This document shows positions 26,503 through 34,544 of a stretch of 64,000 nucleotides of DNA, piece after piece. The DNA is taken from the NCBI RefSeq assembly GCF_010104355.1, contig NZ_CP044972.1, positions 806,001-870,000 on the forward strand, read 5' to 3'. How positions within the stretch are numbered: position 1 is the stretch's first letter; every line of letters starts with the position of its first letter. Both the position numbers and the translations under genes were made by a program. The stretch is from Hydrogenophaga sp. PBL-H3. Lineage in GTDB: Bacteria; Pseudomonadota; Gammaproteobacteria; Burkholderiales; Burkholderiaceae_C. A model generated the notes under the pieces. The model had not been told where the DNA came from. It made no database searches and worked only from the letters and a program-made list of their open reading frames with translations.

Positions 26503-27014
26503 CCGAGTCTTTGCCTCTGAATGCAGAGGCGCTCTATGCCGAACTCCTGCCCGCGGTGAAGGGTTTGATCGACGCTTCGCCTGCGCCGGTGGTGCTCGCC
26601 GGCATCACCTCCGGCGGCGCCTGGCTCGCCGAGCGCCTGCAGCGCGACCTGGGACTGCCGGGCAACGCGGGCGTGATCTCGTCCAGCATGCACCGCGACG
26701 ACTTCGCGCAGCGCGGCCTGGCATCGAGCGCGCAGACCGCGCTGCCCTTCGACGTGAACGGCGCGCACGTGGTGCTCGTTGACGACGTGCTCTACACCGG
26801 GCGCACACTGCGCGCCGTGATCAACGAACTGTTCGACTACGGCCGCCCGGCCAGCGTTCGGCTGGCGGTGCTGGTGGACCGGGGAGGGCGCGAACTGCCG
26901 ATCGAACCCACCGTGTGCGCCGCCCGCGCAGAGGTGCCCGCGGACCGCTCGCTCGAACTCGCGCGCGACGATGCCGGCCGCCTGAGCTTCGTGCTTGAAC
27001 CCAAGAAAGCCTGA
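26499..27014 (+). CDS. pyrR: PyrR-type phosphoribosyltransferase
   Basis: The 171-residue protein is a PyrR-family uracil phosphoribosyltransferase. In Bacillus, PyrR is also an RNA-binding attenuator, whereas in proteobacteria only the enzymatic or a related role is usual. The PRPP-binding loop [18 protein letters not shown] and the [17 protein letters not shown] segment are visible. Translation appears to begin at a rare TTG (26499) overlapping the ruvX stop; no better start was seen before the conserved region. It is directly followed by pyrB. No anti-terminator structure was recognised upstream. Confidence 0.9.
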   Translation: MTESLPLNAEALYAELLPAVKGLIDASPAPVVLAGITSGGAWLAERLQRDLGLPGNAGVISSSMHRDDFAQRGLASSAQTALPFDVNGAHVVLVDDVLYTGRTLRAVINELFDYGRPASVRLAVLVDRGGRELPIEPTVCAARAEVPADRSLELARDDAGRLSFVLEPKKA

Positions 27015-27016
27015 CC

Positions 27017-27973
27017 GTGCAACGCAATCCCCAGCTCAACAAGAACGGTGAACTCATTCACCTGCTCTCCACCGAGGGTCTTTCGCGCGACATCCTCACG
27101 CAGATACTGGACACCGCGGCCAACTTCGTGAGCGTGAGCAACCGCGAGGTGAAGAAGGTGCCGCTGCTGCGTGGAAAAAGCGTGTTCAACCTGTTCTTCG
27201 AGAACAGCACGCGCACGCGCACCACCTTCGAGATCGCGGCCACGCGCCTCTCTGCCGACGTGATCAACCTGGACATCGCGCGCAGCTCCACCGCCAAGGG
27301 CGAGTCGCTGCTCGACACCATCGCCAACCTCAGCGCCATGGCGGCCGACATCTTCGTCGTGCGCCACAGCGAGTCGGGTGCGCCGTATCTGATTGCGCAG
27401 CACGTGGCGCCGCATGTGCATGTGATCAACGCCGGCGACGGACGCCACGCGCACCCCACGCAGGGGCTGCTCGACATGTACACCATCCGCCACTACAAGC
27501 AGGACTTCACCAGGCTCTCCGTGGCGATCGTGGGCGACGTGCTGCATTCGCGCGTGGCGCGTTCCGACATCCACGCCCTCACCACGCTGGGCTGCCCCGA
27601 CGTGCGCGTGGTTGGCCCGCGCACCCTGGTGCCGAGCGACCTCTCGCAGATGGGCGTGCGCGTGTGCCACACGCTGGAAGAAGGCATCAAGGACTGCGAC
27701 GTGGTGATCACGCTGCGCCTGCAGAACGAACGCATGAGCGGCGCGCTGCTGCCCTCCAGCCAGGAATATTTCAAGAGCTTCGGTCTCACACCCGAGCGCC
27801 TGCGGTGGGCCAAGCCCGATGCGATCGTGATGCACCCAGGCCCGATCAACCGCGGTGTGGAGATCGACTCGGCGGTGGTGGACGGGCCTCAGAGCGTGAT
27901 CCTGCCGCAGGTCACTTATGGCATTGCGGTGCGCATGGCCGTGATGTCCATCGTTGCAGGGAATGAAGCTTGA
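27017..27973 (+). CDS. pyrB: Aspartate carbamoyltransferase catalytic subunit
   Basis: PyrB condenses carbamoyl phosphate and aspartate, the first committed step of pyrimidine synthesis. The 318-residue protein has the carbamoyl-phosphate motif [13 protein letters not shown], the [13 protein letters not shown] segment, [16 protein letters not shown] and the C-terminal [12 protein letters not shown] block. It starts at GTG two bases after the pyrR stop. No pyrI regulatory gene is present. The downstream pyrC' product probably forms the non-catalytic partner, as in Pseudomonas-type class A enzymes. Its stop codon touches an interspersed repeat. Confidence 0.97.
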   Translation: MQRNPQLNKNGELIHLLSTEGLSRDILTQILDTAANFVSVSNREVKKVPLLRGKSVFNLFFENSTRTRTTFEIAATRLSADVINLDIARSSTAKGESLLDTIANLSAMAADIFVVRHSESGAPYLIAQHVAPHVHVINAGDGRHAHPTQGLLDMYTIRHYKQDFTRLSVAIVGDVLHSRVARSDIHALTTLGCPDVRVVGPRTLVPSDLSQMGVRVCHTLEEGIKDCDVVITLRLQNERMSGALLPSSQEYFKSFGLTPERLRWAKPDAIVMHPGPINRGVEIDSAVVDGPQSVILPQVTYGIAVRMAVMSIVAGNEA

Positions 27974-28055
27974 CCCCCACGCTCCACCGCTTCGCGGGTC
28001 GCTGCCCCCCGAGGGGGCGCGTTTCGCCTTGGGGCGGCCCTGCGGCGAAACCTGG
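27971..28055. repeat. Diverged copy of the GC-rich interspersed repeat
   Basis: The element starts at the pyrB stop codon and fills most of the 99-base gap to pyrC'. It has the same layout as the copies at 6699-6775 and 39428-39507: a CCCCC opening, a CGCTTCGCGG-like block, a CCCCCC-GGGGG hairpin, and a final GCGGCC/TGCGGCG arm. It is more diverged than the other copies. It interrupts an otherwise overlapping gene string. Confidence 0.65.
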
Positions 28056-28072
28056 CACAACAAGGTAACGAC

Positions 28073-29404
28073 ATGAAGATCCTGATCCAGAACGGCCGCG
28101 TCATGGACCCGGCCACCGGCCGCGACGAGATCGCCGACGTGGCCATTGCCGCCGGCCGCATCATCGCCATCGGCAGCGTGGCGCCCGATTTCCACGCCAA
28201 CCGCAAGTTAGATGCCACCGGCTGCGTGGTGGCACCCGGCCTGGTCGATCTGGCCGTTCGCCTGCGCGAACCCGGCCAGGAACACGCCGGCATGCTGGAG
28301 AGCGAAATGGCCGCCGCCGTGGCCGGTGGTGTGACCTCGCTGGTCTGCCCGCCCGACACCGACCCCGTGCTCGACGAACCCGGTCTGGTGGACATGCTCA
28401 AGTTCCGCGCCGAGAAGCTGCACCTGGCGCGTGTGTTTCCGCTGGGTGCGCTCACGCGCGGCCTGCAGGGCGAGGTGCTCACCGAGATGGCCGAGCTCAC
28501 CGAGTCCGGCTGCATCGGCTTCGGCCAGGCCGAGGTGCCCATCGTCAACGTGCAGGTGCTGCAGCGTGCGTTGCAATACGCCGCCACCTTCGGCTACACC
28601 GTGTGGCTGCGTCCGCAAGATTTCTGGCTGGGCAAGGGCGTGGCCGCCAGCGGTCCGCTGGCCACGCGCCTGGGCCTCGCCGGCATTCCGGCGGCGGCCG
28701 AAACCATCGCGCTGCACACGCTGTTTGAACTCATGCGCGCCACGCAGGGCAAGACGCCCGGCAGCGCCAATGCGCGCGTGCACCTGTGCCGCATCAGCAG
28801 CGCCGCCGGGCTGGCGCTGGTGCGCCAGGCCAAGGCCGAGGGCCTGCCCGTCACTTGCGACGTGAGTGTGCACAACCTGCACCTGACCGACATCGATATC
28901 GGCTACTACGACAGCCGCCTGCGCCTGCAGCCACCGGTGCGCCAGCAGCGCGACCGCGACGCGCTGCGCGCCGGTCTGGCCGACGGTGCCATCGACGCAC
29001 TGGTGTCCGACCACAACCCGGTGGACAGCGACGCCAAGACGCTGCCGTTTGCCGAGGCCGAGCCCGGCGCCACTGCCGTGGAACTGCTGCTCGGCCTGGC
29101 ATGCACCTGGGCGCAGCAGGACGGCCTGGGCCTGATGCAGGCGCTGACCGTGCTCACCAGCGGTCCGCAATCGGTGCTGGGCGCCAGCCTGGGCACGCTG
29201 CAGGCCAGCGTGGGCCGCATCGCGGTGGGCGGCGTGGCCGACCTTTGCATCTTCGACCCCAACGCGAGCTGGACGGTGCAAGCCGATGCGCTGCGCAGCC
29301 AGGGCAAGCACACGCCCTTCGGCGGGCACGAGCTGCCGGTGAGCGTGCGCGCCACGCTGGTGGGCGGGCAGGTGGCGCACCAGGCGCTGGACGCGGTCGC
29401 GTGA
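28073..29404 (+). CDS. pyrC': PyrC', catalytically inactive dihydroorotase homologue
   Basis: The 443-residue protein has the overall dihydroorotase fold and the family LREPGQE segment. However, the metal-binding DxHxH reads D59-L-A61-V-R63, so both histidines are lost. A further metal-site position reads CDVSVHNLHL where active enzymes have an HH pair, while the late SDHNPVD segment keeps only Asp and one His. In Pseudomonas, such a PyrC' supports assembly and regulation of the PyrB dodecamer without catalysis. The position after pyrB makes the same role likely. A functional pyrC must be elsewhere. Its stop overlaps the acyltransferase start. Confidence 0.93.
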   Translation: MKILIQNGRVMDPATGRDEIADVAIAAGRIIAIGSVAPDFHANRKLDATGCVVAPGLVDLAVRLREPGQEHAGMLESEMAAAVAGGVTSLVCPPDTDPVLDEPGLVDMLKFRAEKLHLARVFPLGALTRGLQGEVLTEMAELTESGCIGFGQAEVPIVNVQVLQRALQYAATFGYTVWLRPQDFWLGKGVAASGPLATRLGLAGIPAAAETIALHTLFELMRATQGKTPGSANARVHLCRISSAAGLALVRQAKAEGLPVTCDVSVHNLHLTDIDIGYYDSRLRLQPPVRQQRDRDALRAGLADGAIDALVSDHNPVDSDAKTLPFAEAEPGATAVELLLGLACTWAQQDGLGLMQALTVLTSGPQSVLGASLGTLQASVGRIAVGGVADLCIFDPNASWTVQADALRSQGKHTPFGGHELPVSVRATLVGGQVAHQALDAVA

Positions 29405-30144
29405 ACCGTCTGCGCGCCTCCTGGCGCGCCCTGCGTGCCATTGGCCACGTGTTGCGTGGCCTGTGGATCATCCGCACCGAATTCGGACGGCTCACGCCGT
29501 CGCAAACCCAGTTGCTGGTGCGCGAGTGGTCGCGCCAGATGCTGACCATCCTGGGCGTCGAACTCGTGGTGCGGGGCACGCCGCCCGCACACGGCCCGTT
29601 CTTGATGGTGGCCAACCACATCTCGTGGCTCGACATCCTTGTGATGAACGCCGCGCACCCCAGCCGTTTCGTCTCCAAGTCCGACGTGAAAAGCTGGCCG
29701 CTGCTGGGCTCGCTCATCACTGGCGCGGGCACGCTCTACATCGAGCGAGAGAGCCGGCGCGACGCCATGCGCGTGGTGCACCACATGGCCGATCGGCTGC
29801 GCGCGGGCGACATCCTCACGGTGTTCCCCGAGGGCACCACCGGCGACGGCCGAGCGCTGCTGCCCTTCCACGCCAACCTGTTCCAGGCGGCCATCACGGC
29901 CAATGCGCCGGTGTTGCCGGTGGCACTGAGCTTCGCCGACAGCCTGCGCGGCGGGCGACACGATGCACCGGTTTTCGTGGGCGACACCACGCTGGTCGCC
30001 TCGATCTGGACCACGCTGTGCGCCGACGGCGTGCAGGCGCAGGTGCTGTACGGTGAGGCGCAGCCGCCTCGCGGGCGCGACCGGCGGACCTGGTCGCAGG
30101 ACCTGCGCGCCGAGATCGAGCGGCTTCGAGGCCTGCCGGGCTGA
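29401..30144 (+). CDS. PlsC-family lysophospholipid acyltransferase
   Basis: The 247-residue membrane-associated acyltransferase has the HX4D motif in VANHISWLDILVMNA, the GAGTLYIERES segment and the FPEGTTGDGRALLPFHANLFQ phosphate-binding block. This is the usual 1-acyl-glycerol-3-phosphate acyltransferase arrangement, and it may be the housekeeping PlsC or an ornithine-lipid-type homologue. It starts at GTG overlapping the pyrC' stop (GTGA). Its own stop abuts the stop of the convergent glutathione transferase with no gap. Confidence 0.9.
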   Translation: MNRLRASWRALRAIGHVLRGLWIIRTEFGRLTPSQTQLLVREWSRQMLTILGVELVVRGTPPAHGPFLMVANHISWLDILVMNAAHPSRFVSKSDVKSWPLLGSLITGAGTLYIERESRRDAMRVVHHMADRLRAGDILTVFPEGTTGDGRALLPFHANLFQAAITANAPVLPVALSFADSLRGGRHDAPVFVGDTTLVASIWTTLCADGVQAQVLYGEAQPPRGRDRRTWSQDLRAEIERLRGLPG

Positions 30145-30789
30145 TCAGCCCTTGGCGCGCTGCAACATCAGGGCGGCGTTGGCCTTGCGCTCGGCGTGCA
30201 CCTTTTGCACGGTGGCCCGCTCGCCCACCAGTTTGAGGTAGTTGCCCACTGGCAGATCGGCCAGGTAGTCGCGGCCGTAGATGATTTTGGTGGCGCTGCT
30301 CACCAGCGGCAGGTGCACGGCGGCGGCGCAGTCGGCCAGCGTGAAGGTGTCGCCCGCGATGAAGGGCGAGAACTTCGCCAGCTGGGCAAAGGCCGCCACG
30401 TTCTTGGTGAGTTGCGCGCCGGTTTTTTCTTTGGCCGCGTCGCTCACCTTGCCACCAAAGAAGGCCTCGCCGTAGAGATTGCGCGCCACCAGCTCCAGGT
30501 GCAGTTCGAGGTATCGCAGGATCTCGCGCACCTTGGCCTTCTGGAATGCGTCGGCCGGCATGAGCGGGTGGGCGGGGTAGGCGTCCTCGATGTATTCGAG
30601 CAGCACGGTGGACTCGGACAGCGTACCCGCCTCGGTCTTGAGGTAGGGCACCTTGCCCAGCGGGCTGGCCGCCTTGTCGGTCTGGCCGAGCCAGGCCAGT
30701 TCTTCCTCGAACGGCACGCCTTTCTCAAGCAGCGCCAGCTTGACCTTGTTGTAGTAATTGCTGGCCGCGAAGCCGCAGAGTGTGAGCAT
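30145..30789 (-). CDS. Glutathione S-transferase family protein
   Basis: The 214-residue protein has an N-terminal thioredoxin-like domain (LCGFAASNYYNKVKLALLEKG), the glutathione-binding VPYLKTEAGTLSESTVLLEY strand, and an all-helical C-terminal domain with the FTLADCAAAVHLPL capping motif. The active-site residue is probably in the SNYY region. The substrate is unknown. The start at 30789 places the conserved first strand at residue 1; the frame continues upstream without conserved residues. It diverges from the copper-associated genes that follow. Confidence 0.92.
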   Translation of the reverse strand: MLTLCGFAASNYYNKVKLALLEKGVPFEEELAWLGQTDKAASPLGKVPYLKTEAGTLSESTVLLEYIEDAYPAHPLMPADAFQKAKVREILRYLELHLELVARNLYGEAFFGGKVSDAAKEKTGAQLTKNVAAFAQLAKFSPFIAGDTFTLADCAAAVHLPLVSSATKIIYGRDYLADLPVGNYLKLVGERATVQKVHAERKANAALMLQRAKG

Positions 30790-30886
30790 GAGCTTGTCTC
30801 CGGAGGGGTTGTTGTGGCGCGATGGTAGTGGGTGTGCGCGGCCGGCACCCGTCTCGCAGTTGACCCCGCTGATAAACTTCAGCCCT

Positions 30887-31285
30887 ATGCTGGCCCGCCC
30901 ATTCCACCGTCGATTTGCTGCCTGGCTGGCCATGTTCGCCATGGTGTGCAGCGCACTCGCGCCCACGGTGGCGCAGGCGGTGGTGGCCTCGCAGGGCGGG
31001 GCTGGCTGGGTGCAGGTGTGCAGCGCCAGCGGCATGGTGTGGGTGCAGGCCGACACAGCTCAGGCAGCCGATGGCGAGACCCTGGTCAACGCCAGCGAAT
31101 CCATGGCCGATGCCTCGCGCCACTGCCCCTGGTGCAACCTGCATGGCGCCGCCGGCCTGCCCCCTGCGTCATCGCCACAGCCCGCACTTGCGCTGCCAGC
31201 GCAACCGCCTCGCGCACAGGCGCCCGGAGCGAAGCCCGCCACCTTCTGGCCGGCAGCACCTTCGCGCGCACCCCCGCTGGCTTGA
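30887..31285 (+). CDS. DUF2946-type small secreted protein
   Basis: The 132-residue product has a signal peptide or membrane anchor at about residues 10-31 ending near AVVAS. It also has a conserved HCPWCNLHGAAG motif with two cysteines and histidines typical of DUF2946, followed by a proline/alanine-rich tail. DUF2946 genes are commonly found beside copper-uptake or copper-handling genes, as here with PCu(A)C. The CPWC and His residues suggest metal binding, which is inference. No enzyme function is known. Confidence 0.8.
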   Translation: MLARPFHRRFAAWLAMFAMVCSALAPTVAQAVVASQGGAGWVQVCSASGMVWVQADTAQAADGETLVNASESMADASRHCPWCNLHGAAGLPPASSPQPALALPAQPPRAQAPGAKPATFWPAAPSRAPPLA

Positions 31286-31406
31286 GGCGAGCGCCTCGCA
31301 TCTGGGCGCCTGCCTCCTCATCCGCACGCTGTCTTTTCCGAGCCCCACCATGCCGTGGCGCGGGCCGGTTGGTCTCCATTCAAGCCTCCCATTGCGGGAT
31401 ATCGCC

Positions 31407-31895
31407 ATGAAACAACTGTTCATTTCCACCTTGCTGGCCCTCACCGCCAGCGCCTGGGCGCAAGCGCCCGCCAACGTCGACGTCAAAGACGCCTGGGTGC
31501 GCGCCACCGTGGCGCAACAGACCTCCACCGGGGCCTTCATGCAACTCAGCGCCCGGGCCGACACGCGTCTCGTCGAGATCCGATCGCCCATCGCGGGCGT
31601 GGTCGAACTCCACGAAATGGCGATGGAGAAAGACGTGATGAAGATGCGCGCCGTCAAGGCGGGGCTGACCCTGTCCGCGGGGCAGCCGGTCGAGCTCAAG
31701 CCCGGTGGTTACCACGTGATGATGATGGACCTCAAGGGTCCGGTGAAGGCGGGCGACGTGGTGCCGGTCACGCTGGTGTTCGAGGGCAAGGATGGGCAAC
31801 GCTCGACGCTGGATGTGAAGGCCATGGCGCGAGCGCTGGGCAATGCCGCTGCCGCAGCGCCCGCCGCGGCCGACCACAGCCAGCACAAGCACTGA
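31407..31895 (+). CDS. Periplasmic copper chaperone PCu(A)C
   Basis: PCu(A)C proteins carry Cu(I)/Cu(II) in the periplasm and help metallate cytochrome oxidase. The 162-residue protein has a signal peptide cleaved near AWAQA. The core has the H(M)x10Mx21HxM-type ligands, visible as VELHEMAMEKDVMKM and the YHVMMMDL strand. A His-rich tail (DHSQHKH) is probably an extra copper-binding extension. It lies four bases before the PepSY gene, which indicates one transcript. Confidence 0.93.
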   Translation: MKQLFISTLLALTASAWAQAPANVDVKDAWVRATVAQQTSTGAFMQLSARADTRLVEIRSPIAGVVELHEMAMEKDVMKMRAVKAGLTLSAGQPVELKPGGYHVMMMDLKGPVKAGDVVPVTLVFEGKDGQRSTLDVKAMARALGNAAAAAPAAADHSQHKH

Positions 31896-31899
31896 GGCC

Positions 31900-33285
31900 A
31901 TGAGCACCGCTCAACACGCGTCCACCGCGGACGCGGGGGTCGGGCCGTCCCGTTTTCACGCCGTGGCCTGGCGCTGGCACTTCTACACCGGCCTGTACGT
32001 CGTGCCCTTTCTGCTCATGCTCGCGCTCACCGGCGCGGTCATGGTCTTCTACACCGGGTTCCAGACCCGGTTCGGCTTCACGGTGCACGTGACGCCACAG
32101 GCCGCCGTGCAACCGGTCAGCGCACAGGCGCAGGCCGTGCTGGCGCTGCGCTCGCAAGGCCAGCTGCTCGAATACATCGCACCGCGCGCGTCCGATGAGG
32201 CGAGCTGGTTCGTGGTGAAACGCGACGGCCTCACCGAGGCGGTGGCGGTGGACCCGCACACCGCGCAGGTGCTGCACCTGGTGGACAAGGAGAACACCGT
32301 GTTCGCCTGGGCCGAGCGCATCCACGGCACGCTGCTGATGGGCGATGTGGGCGACCGGCTGATCGAGGTTGCTGCCGGATTCGGCATCGTGATGATCGCC
32401 ACCGGCCTCTACCTGTGGTGGCCGCGGGGCGGCACACGCTGGGCGCAGGTGCTGGTGCCCAACCTGCGCCAGCGGGGCCGCCTGTGGTGGCGCTCGCTGC
32501 ACGCCTGTGCCGGCTTCTGGCTCAGCGCGGTGCTGTTCGTGTTCCTGCTCACCGGCCTGTCGTGGACGGGTGTTTGGGGCGCGCAGTTCGCGCAGCCCTG
32601 GGGCACGTTTCCGGCCACCAAGTGGGAGGCGGTGCCGCAGTCGGGCGCCACCCACACCTCACTGAACACCGCCGGCCAGCACGAGGTGCCTTGGGGCCTG
32701 GAATGGACTCCGTTGCCCGCTTCGGGCTCGGCTGCCGGGCCATCGGTGAACCTGGACTCTGTGGCCGCGCTCGCGAAGCAGCTGGGCTTCACCGGCCAGC
32801 ACCACATCCAGCTGCCCAAGGGTGACACGGGCGTGTTCACGATCTCGGCCGACACCATGAGCGGCGACCTGAAGGACCCCACGAAGGACCGCACCGTGCA
32901 CGTGGACCAGCACACCGGTCGCGTGATCGCCGAGGTCGCCTTTGCCGACTACCCGCTGTTGGCCCAGGGCATGGCGGTGGGCATTGCGCTGCACCAGGGT
33001 GATCTGGGCTGGTGGAACGCGGTGCTCAACCTGCTCTTCTGCGCAGCCATCGTGTTGCTCTGCGTCAGCGGCGTGGTGATGTGGTGGAAGCGACGGCCAG
33101 CCCGCCGTTGGCGCATCGGGGCACCTCCGGTGCCGCGTGATCTGCCGCTGTGGAAAGGCGGCGCGGTGGTGATGTGTGGGGTGGCGCTGGCGTTTCCGCT
33201 CAGTGGCGCGGTGCTGCTCGCGGTGTTGCTGCTGGACGGGCTGGTGCTCTCGCGCCTGCCTGCCCTCAGGCAGGCACTGGGCTGA
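31900..33285 (+). CDS. PepSY-associated membrane protein
   Basis: The 461-residue protein has the PepSY-TM layout. A first transmembrane helix near residues 27-50 (VVPFLLMLALTGAVMVFYTGF) is followed by a periplasmic PepSY domain, helices at about 160-180 and 205-225, a second periplasmic portion, and helices near 375-400 and 425-455. Family members are often linked to siderophore or metal uptake and proposed to reduce metals. Coupling to PCu(A)C and DUF2946 suggests a copper role. Its stop abuts the stop of the convergent ABC ATPase gene. Confidence 0.88.
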   Translation: MSTAQHASTADAGVGPSRFHAVAWRWHFYTGLYVVPFLLMLALTGAVMVFYTGFQTRFGFTVHVTPQAAVQPVSAQAQAVLALRSQGQLLEYIAPRASDEASWFVVKRDGLTEAVAVDPHTAQVLHLVDKENTVFAWAERIHGTLLMGDVGDRLIEVAAGFGIVMIATGLYLWWPRGGTRWAQVLVPNLRQRGRLWWRSLHACAGFWLSAVLFVFLLTGLSWTGVWGAQFAQPWGTFPATKWEAVPQSGATHTSLNTAGQHEVPWGLEWTPLPASGSAAGPSVNLDSVAALAKQLGFTGQHHIQLPKGDTGVFTISADTMSGDLKDPTKDRTVHVDQHTGRVIAEVAFADYPLLAQGMAVGIALHQGDLGWWNAVLNLLFCAAIVLLCVSGVVMWWKRRPARRWRIGAPPVPRDLPLWKGGAVVMCGVALAFPLSGAVLLAVLLLDGLVLSRLPALRQALG

Positions 33286-34401
33286 TCAGACCGGCTGCGC
33301 GCGCGCCACACCCGGCGCAGGCGGACTCGACGCCCCCGACCCGCGCTCGAAGGTGACCACGTGGTCCACCTCGGCGCGGATGCCGATCCACTCGCCCACC
33401 GCGTGGTTGTGGTGCGAGGGCACGTGCGTCATCAGCACCTCGCCGCTGGCCAGACGCAGCGTGTAGAGGAACTCCGAACCACGAAACGCCTTGCGCAGGA
33501 TCTGCGCTTTCACCGGCGCGCCGTCGTCGTGCACGATGTCGTCGGCGCGCAGCAGCACGTCGCACAGGCCCGAGGCGTAGGCCGTGGGCAGCGGACATTC
33601 GTCGACGTCCTGCAGCGCGCCCAGCGGCGTCTGCACCGACACCTCGTTGCCGTTCATGCGAATCTGCGCCGGCGCGAACACACCGTGCCCGATGAACTCG
33701 GCCACGAAGCGCGTGGCCGGGCGGTGGTAGAGCGCGTAGGCGTCTTCCCACTGGTGCAGGTGGCCCTCGTGCATCACGCCGATCACGTCGCCGATGGCAA
33801 AGGCCTCCAGCTGATCGTGCGTGACGAACAGCGCCGTGGCGCCCGCGGCCTTGAGGATGCCGCGCACCTCGTGCGCCAGGCGCTCGCGCAGGTCCACGTC
33901 GAGGTTGGAAAAGGGTTCGTCCAGCAACAGCAGTCGCGGGCGCGGTGCCAGCGCGCGGGCCAGCGCCACGCGCTGTTGCTGCCCGCCCGAGAGCTCGTGA
34001 GGAAAACGCTTCTGCATGCCGTCCAGTCCCACCAGCTTGAGCACCTCGGCCACCCGCGAATCGCGCTCATTGCGCGGCAGGCCGTCGATGCCGAAGGCGA
34101 TGTTCTTGCCCACGTCGAGGTGCGGGAACAGCGCGTAGTCCTGGAACACCATGCCGATGCGGCGCTGCTCGGCCGGCATGTGGTGCGTGCCGTCGCTGAC
34201 CTTCTCGCCTTCGAGCGTGATGCTGCCGCCGCTGGCGCGCTCCAGACCCGCCACCGCTCGCAGCAGGGTGGTCTTGCCGCAGCCCGAAGGCCCGATCAGC
34301 ACGCCGATGTCGCCGGCTCGCAGCCCGAGCGAAACGCCATCCACCGCGGCCTGGGGCAGGCCGGGGTAGCGCACGCTGAGTTGGGAGACGTTGAGGAACA
34401 T
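33286..34401 (-). CDS. Ferric-type ABC transporter ATP-binding protein
   Basis: The 371-residue ATPase belongs to the FbpC/CysA-like group. It shows Walker A GPSGCGKTTLLRA, the Q-loop FQDYALFPHLDV, the LSGGQQQRVALARAL signature and Walker B LLLLDEPFSNLD, followed by an H-loop VTHDQLEAF. The C-terminal TOBE-type domain has ADDIVHDDGAPV. It drives import with the divergently encoded permease at 34545. Both genes share a 143-base promoter region with Fur-like and FNR-type boxes, which supports iron as substrate. The start at 34401 was chosen because the conserved LSVRYPG strand follows directly. Confidence 0.9.
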   Translation of the reverse strand: MFLNVSQLSVRYPGLPQAAVDGVSLGLRAGDIGVLIGPSGCGKTTLLRAVAGLERASGGSITLEGEKVSDGTHHMPAEQRRIGMVFQDYALFPHLDVGKNIAFGIDGLPRNERDSRVAEVLKLVGLDGMQKRFPHELSGGQQQRVALARALAPRPRLLLLDEPFSNLDVDLRERLAHEVRGILKAAGATALFVTHDQLEAFAIGDVIGVMHEGHLHQWEDAYALYHRPATRFVAEFIGHGVFAPAQIRMNGNEVSVQTPLGALQDVDECPLPTAYASGLCDVLLRADDIVHDDGAPVKAQILRKAFRGSEFLYTLRLASGEVLMTHVPSHHNHAVGEWIGIRAEVDHVVTFERGSGASSPPAPGVARAQPV

Positions 34402-34428
34402 GTGTGTACTCGTGGATGGGTCATTGTA

Positions 34429-34450
34429 GATAACTACAATTCTCATTTGC
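34429..34450. promoter_or_regulatory. Fur-like operator candidate
   Basis: Read on the minus strand, the site contains AAATGAGAATTGTAGTTATC, an AT-rich stretch that fits successive imperfect GATAAT-type Fur hexamers. It stands out in a very GC-rich region. It sits between the divergent ATPase and permease genes of the ferric-type transporter, where Fur control would be expected. The match is imperfect. Confidence 0.5.
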
Positions 34451-34451
34451 A

Positions 34452-34465
34452 TTGATGTGCATCAA
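34452..34465. promoter_or_regulatory. Perfect FNR/Anr-type box
   Basis: The sequence TTGATGTGCATCAA matches the FNR-family consensus TTGAT-N4-ATCAA at every fixed position. It lies directly beside the Fur-like site in the divergent promoter region and 79 bases before the permease start. This points to oxygen-responsive control of one or both transporter genes, although a related CRP/FNR family member could be the binder. Confidence 0.7.
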
Positions 34466-34544
34466 AGGCCCCTCGTACAAAGCGGTGGGCCTGCGTGCCA
34501 TCATCCCGCCCAGCCCTCAGTCTTCTTCCCACCTCCCTCACTTC

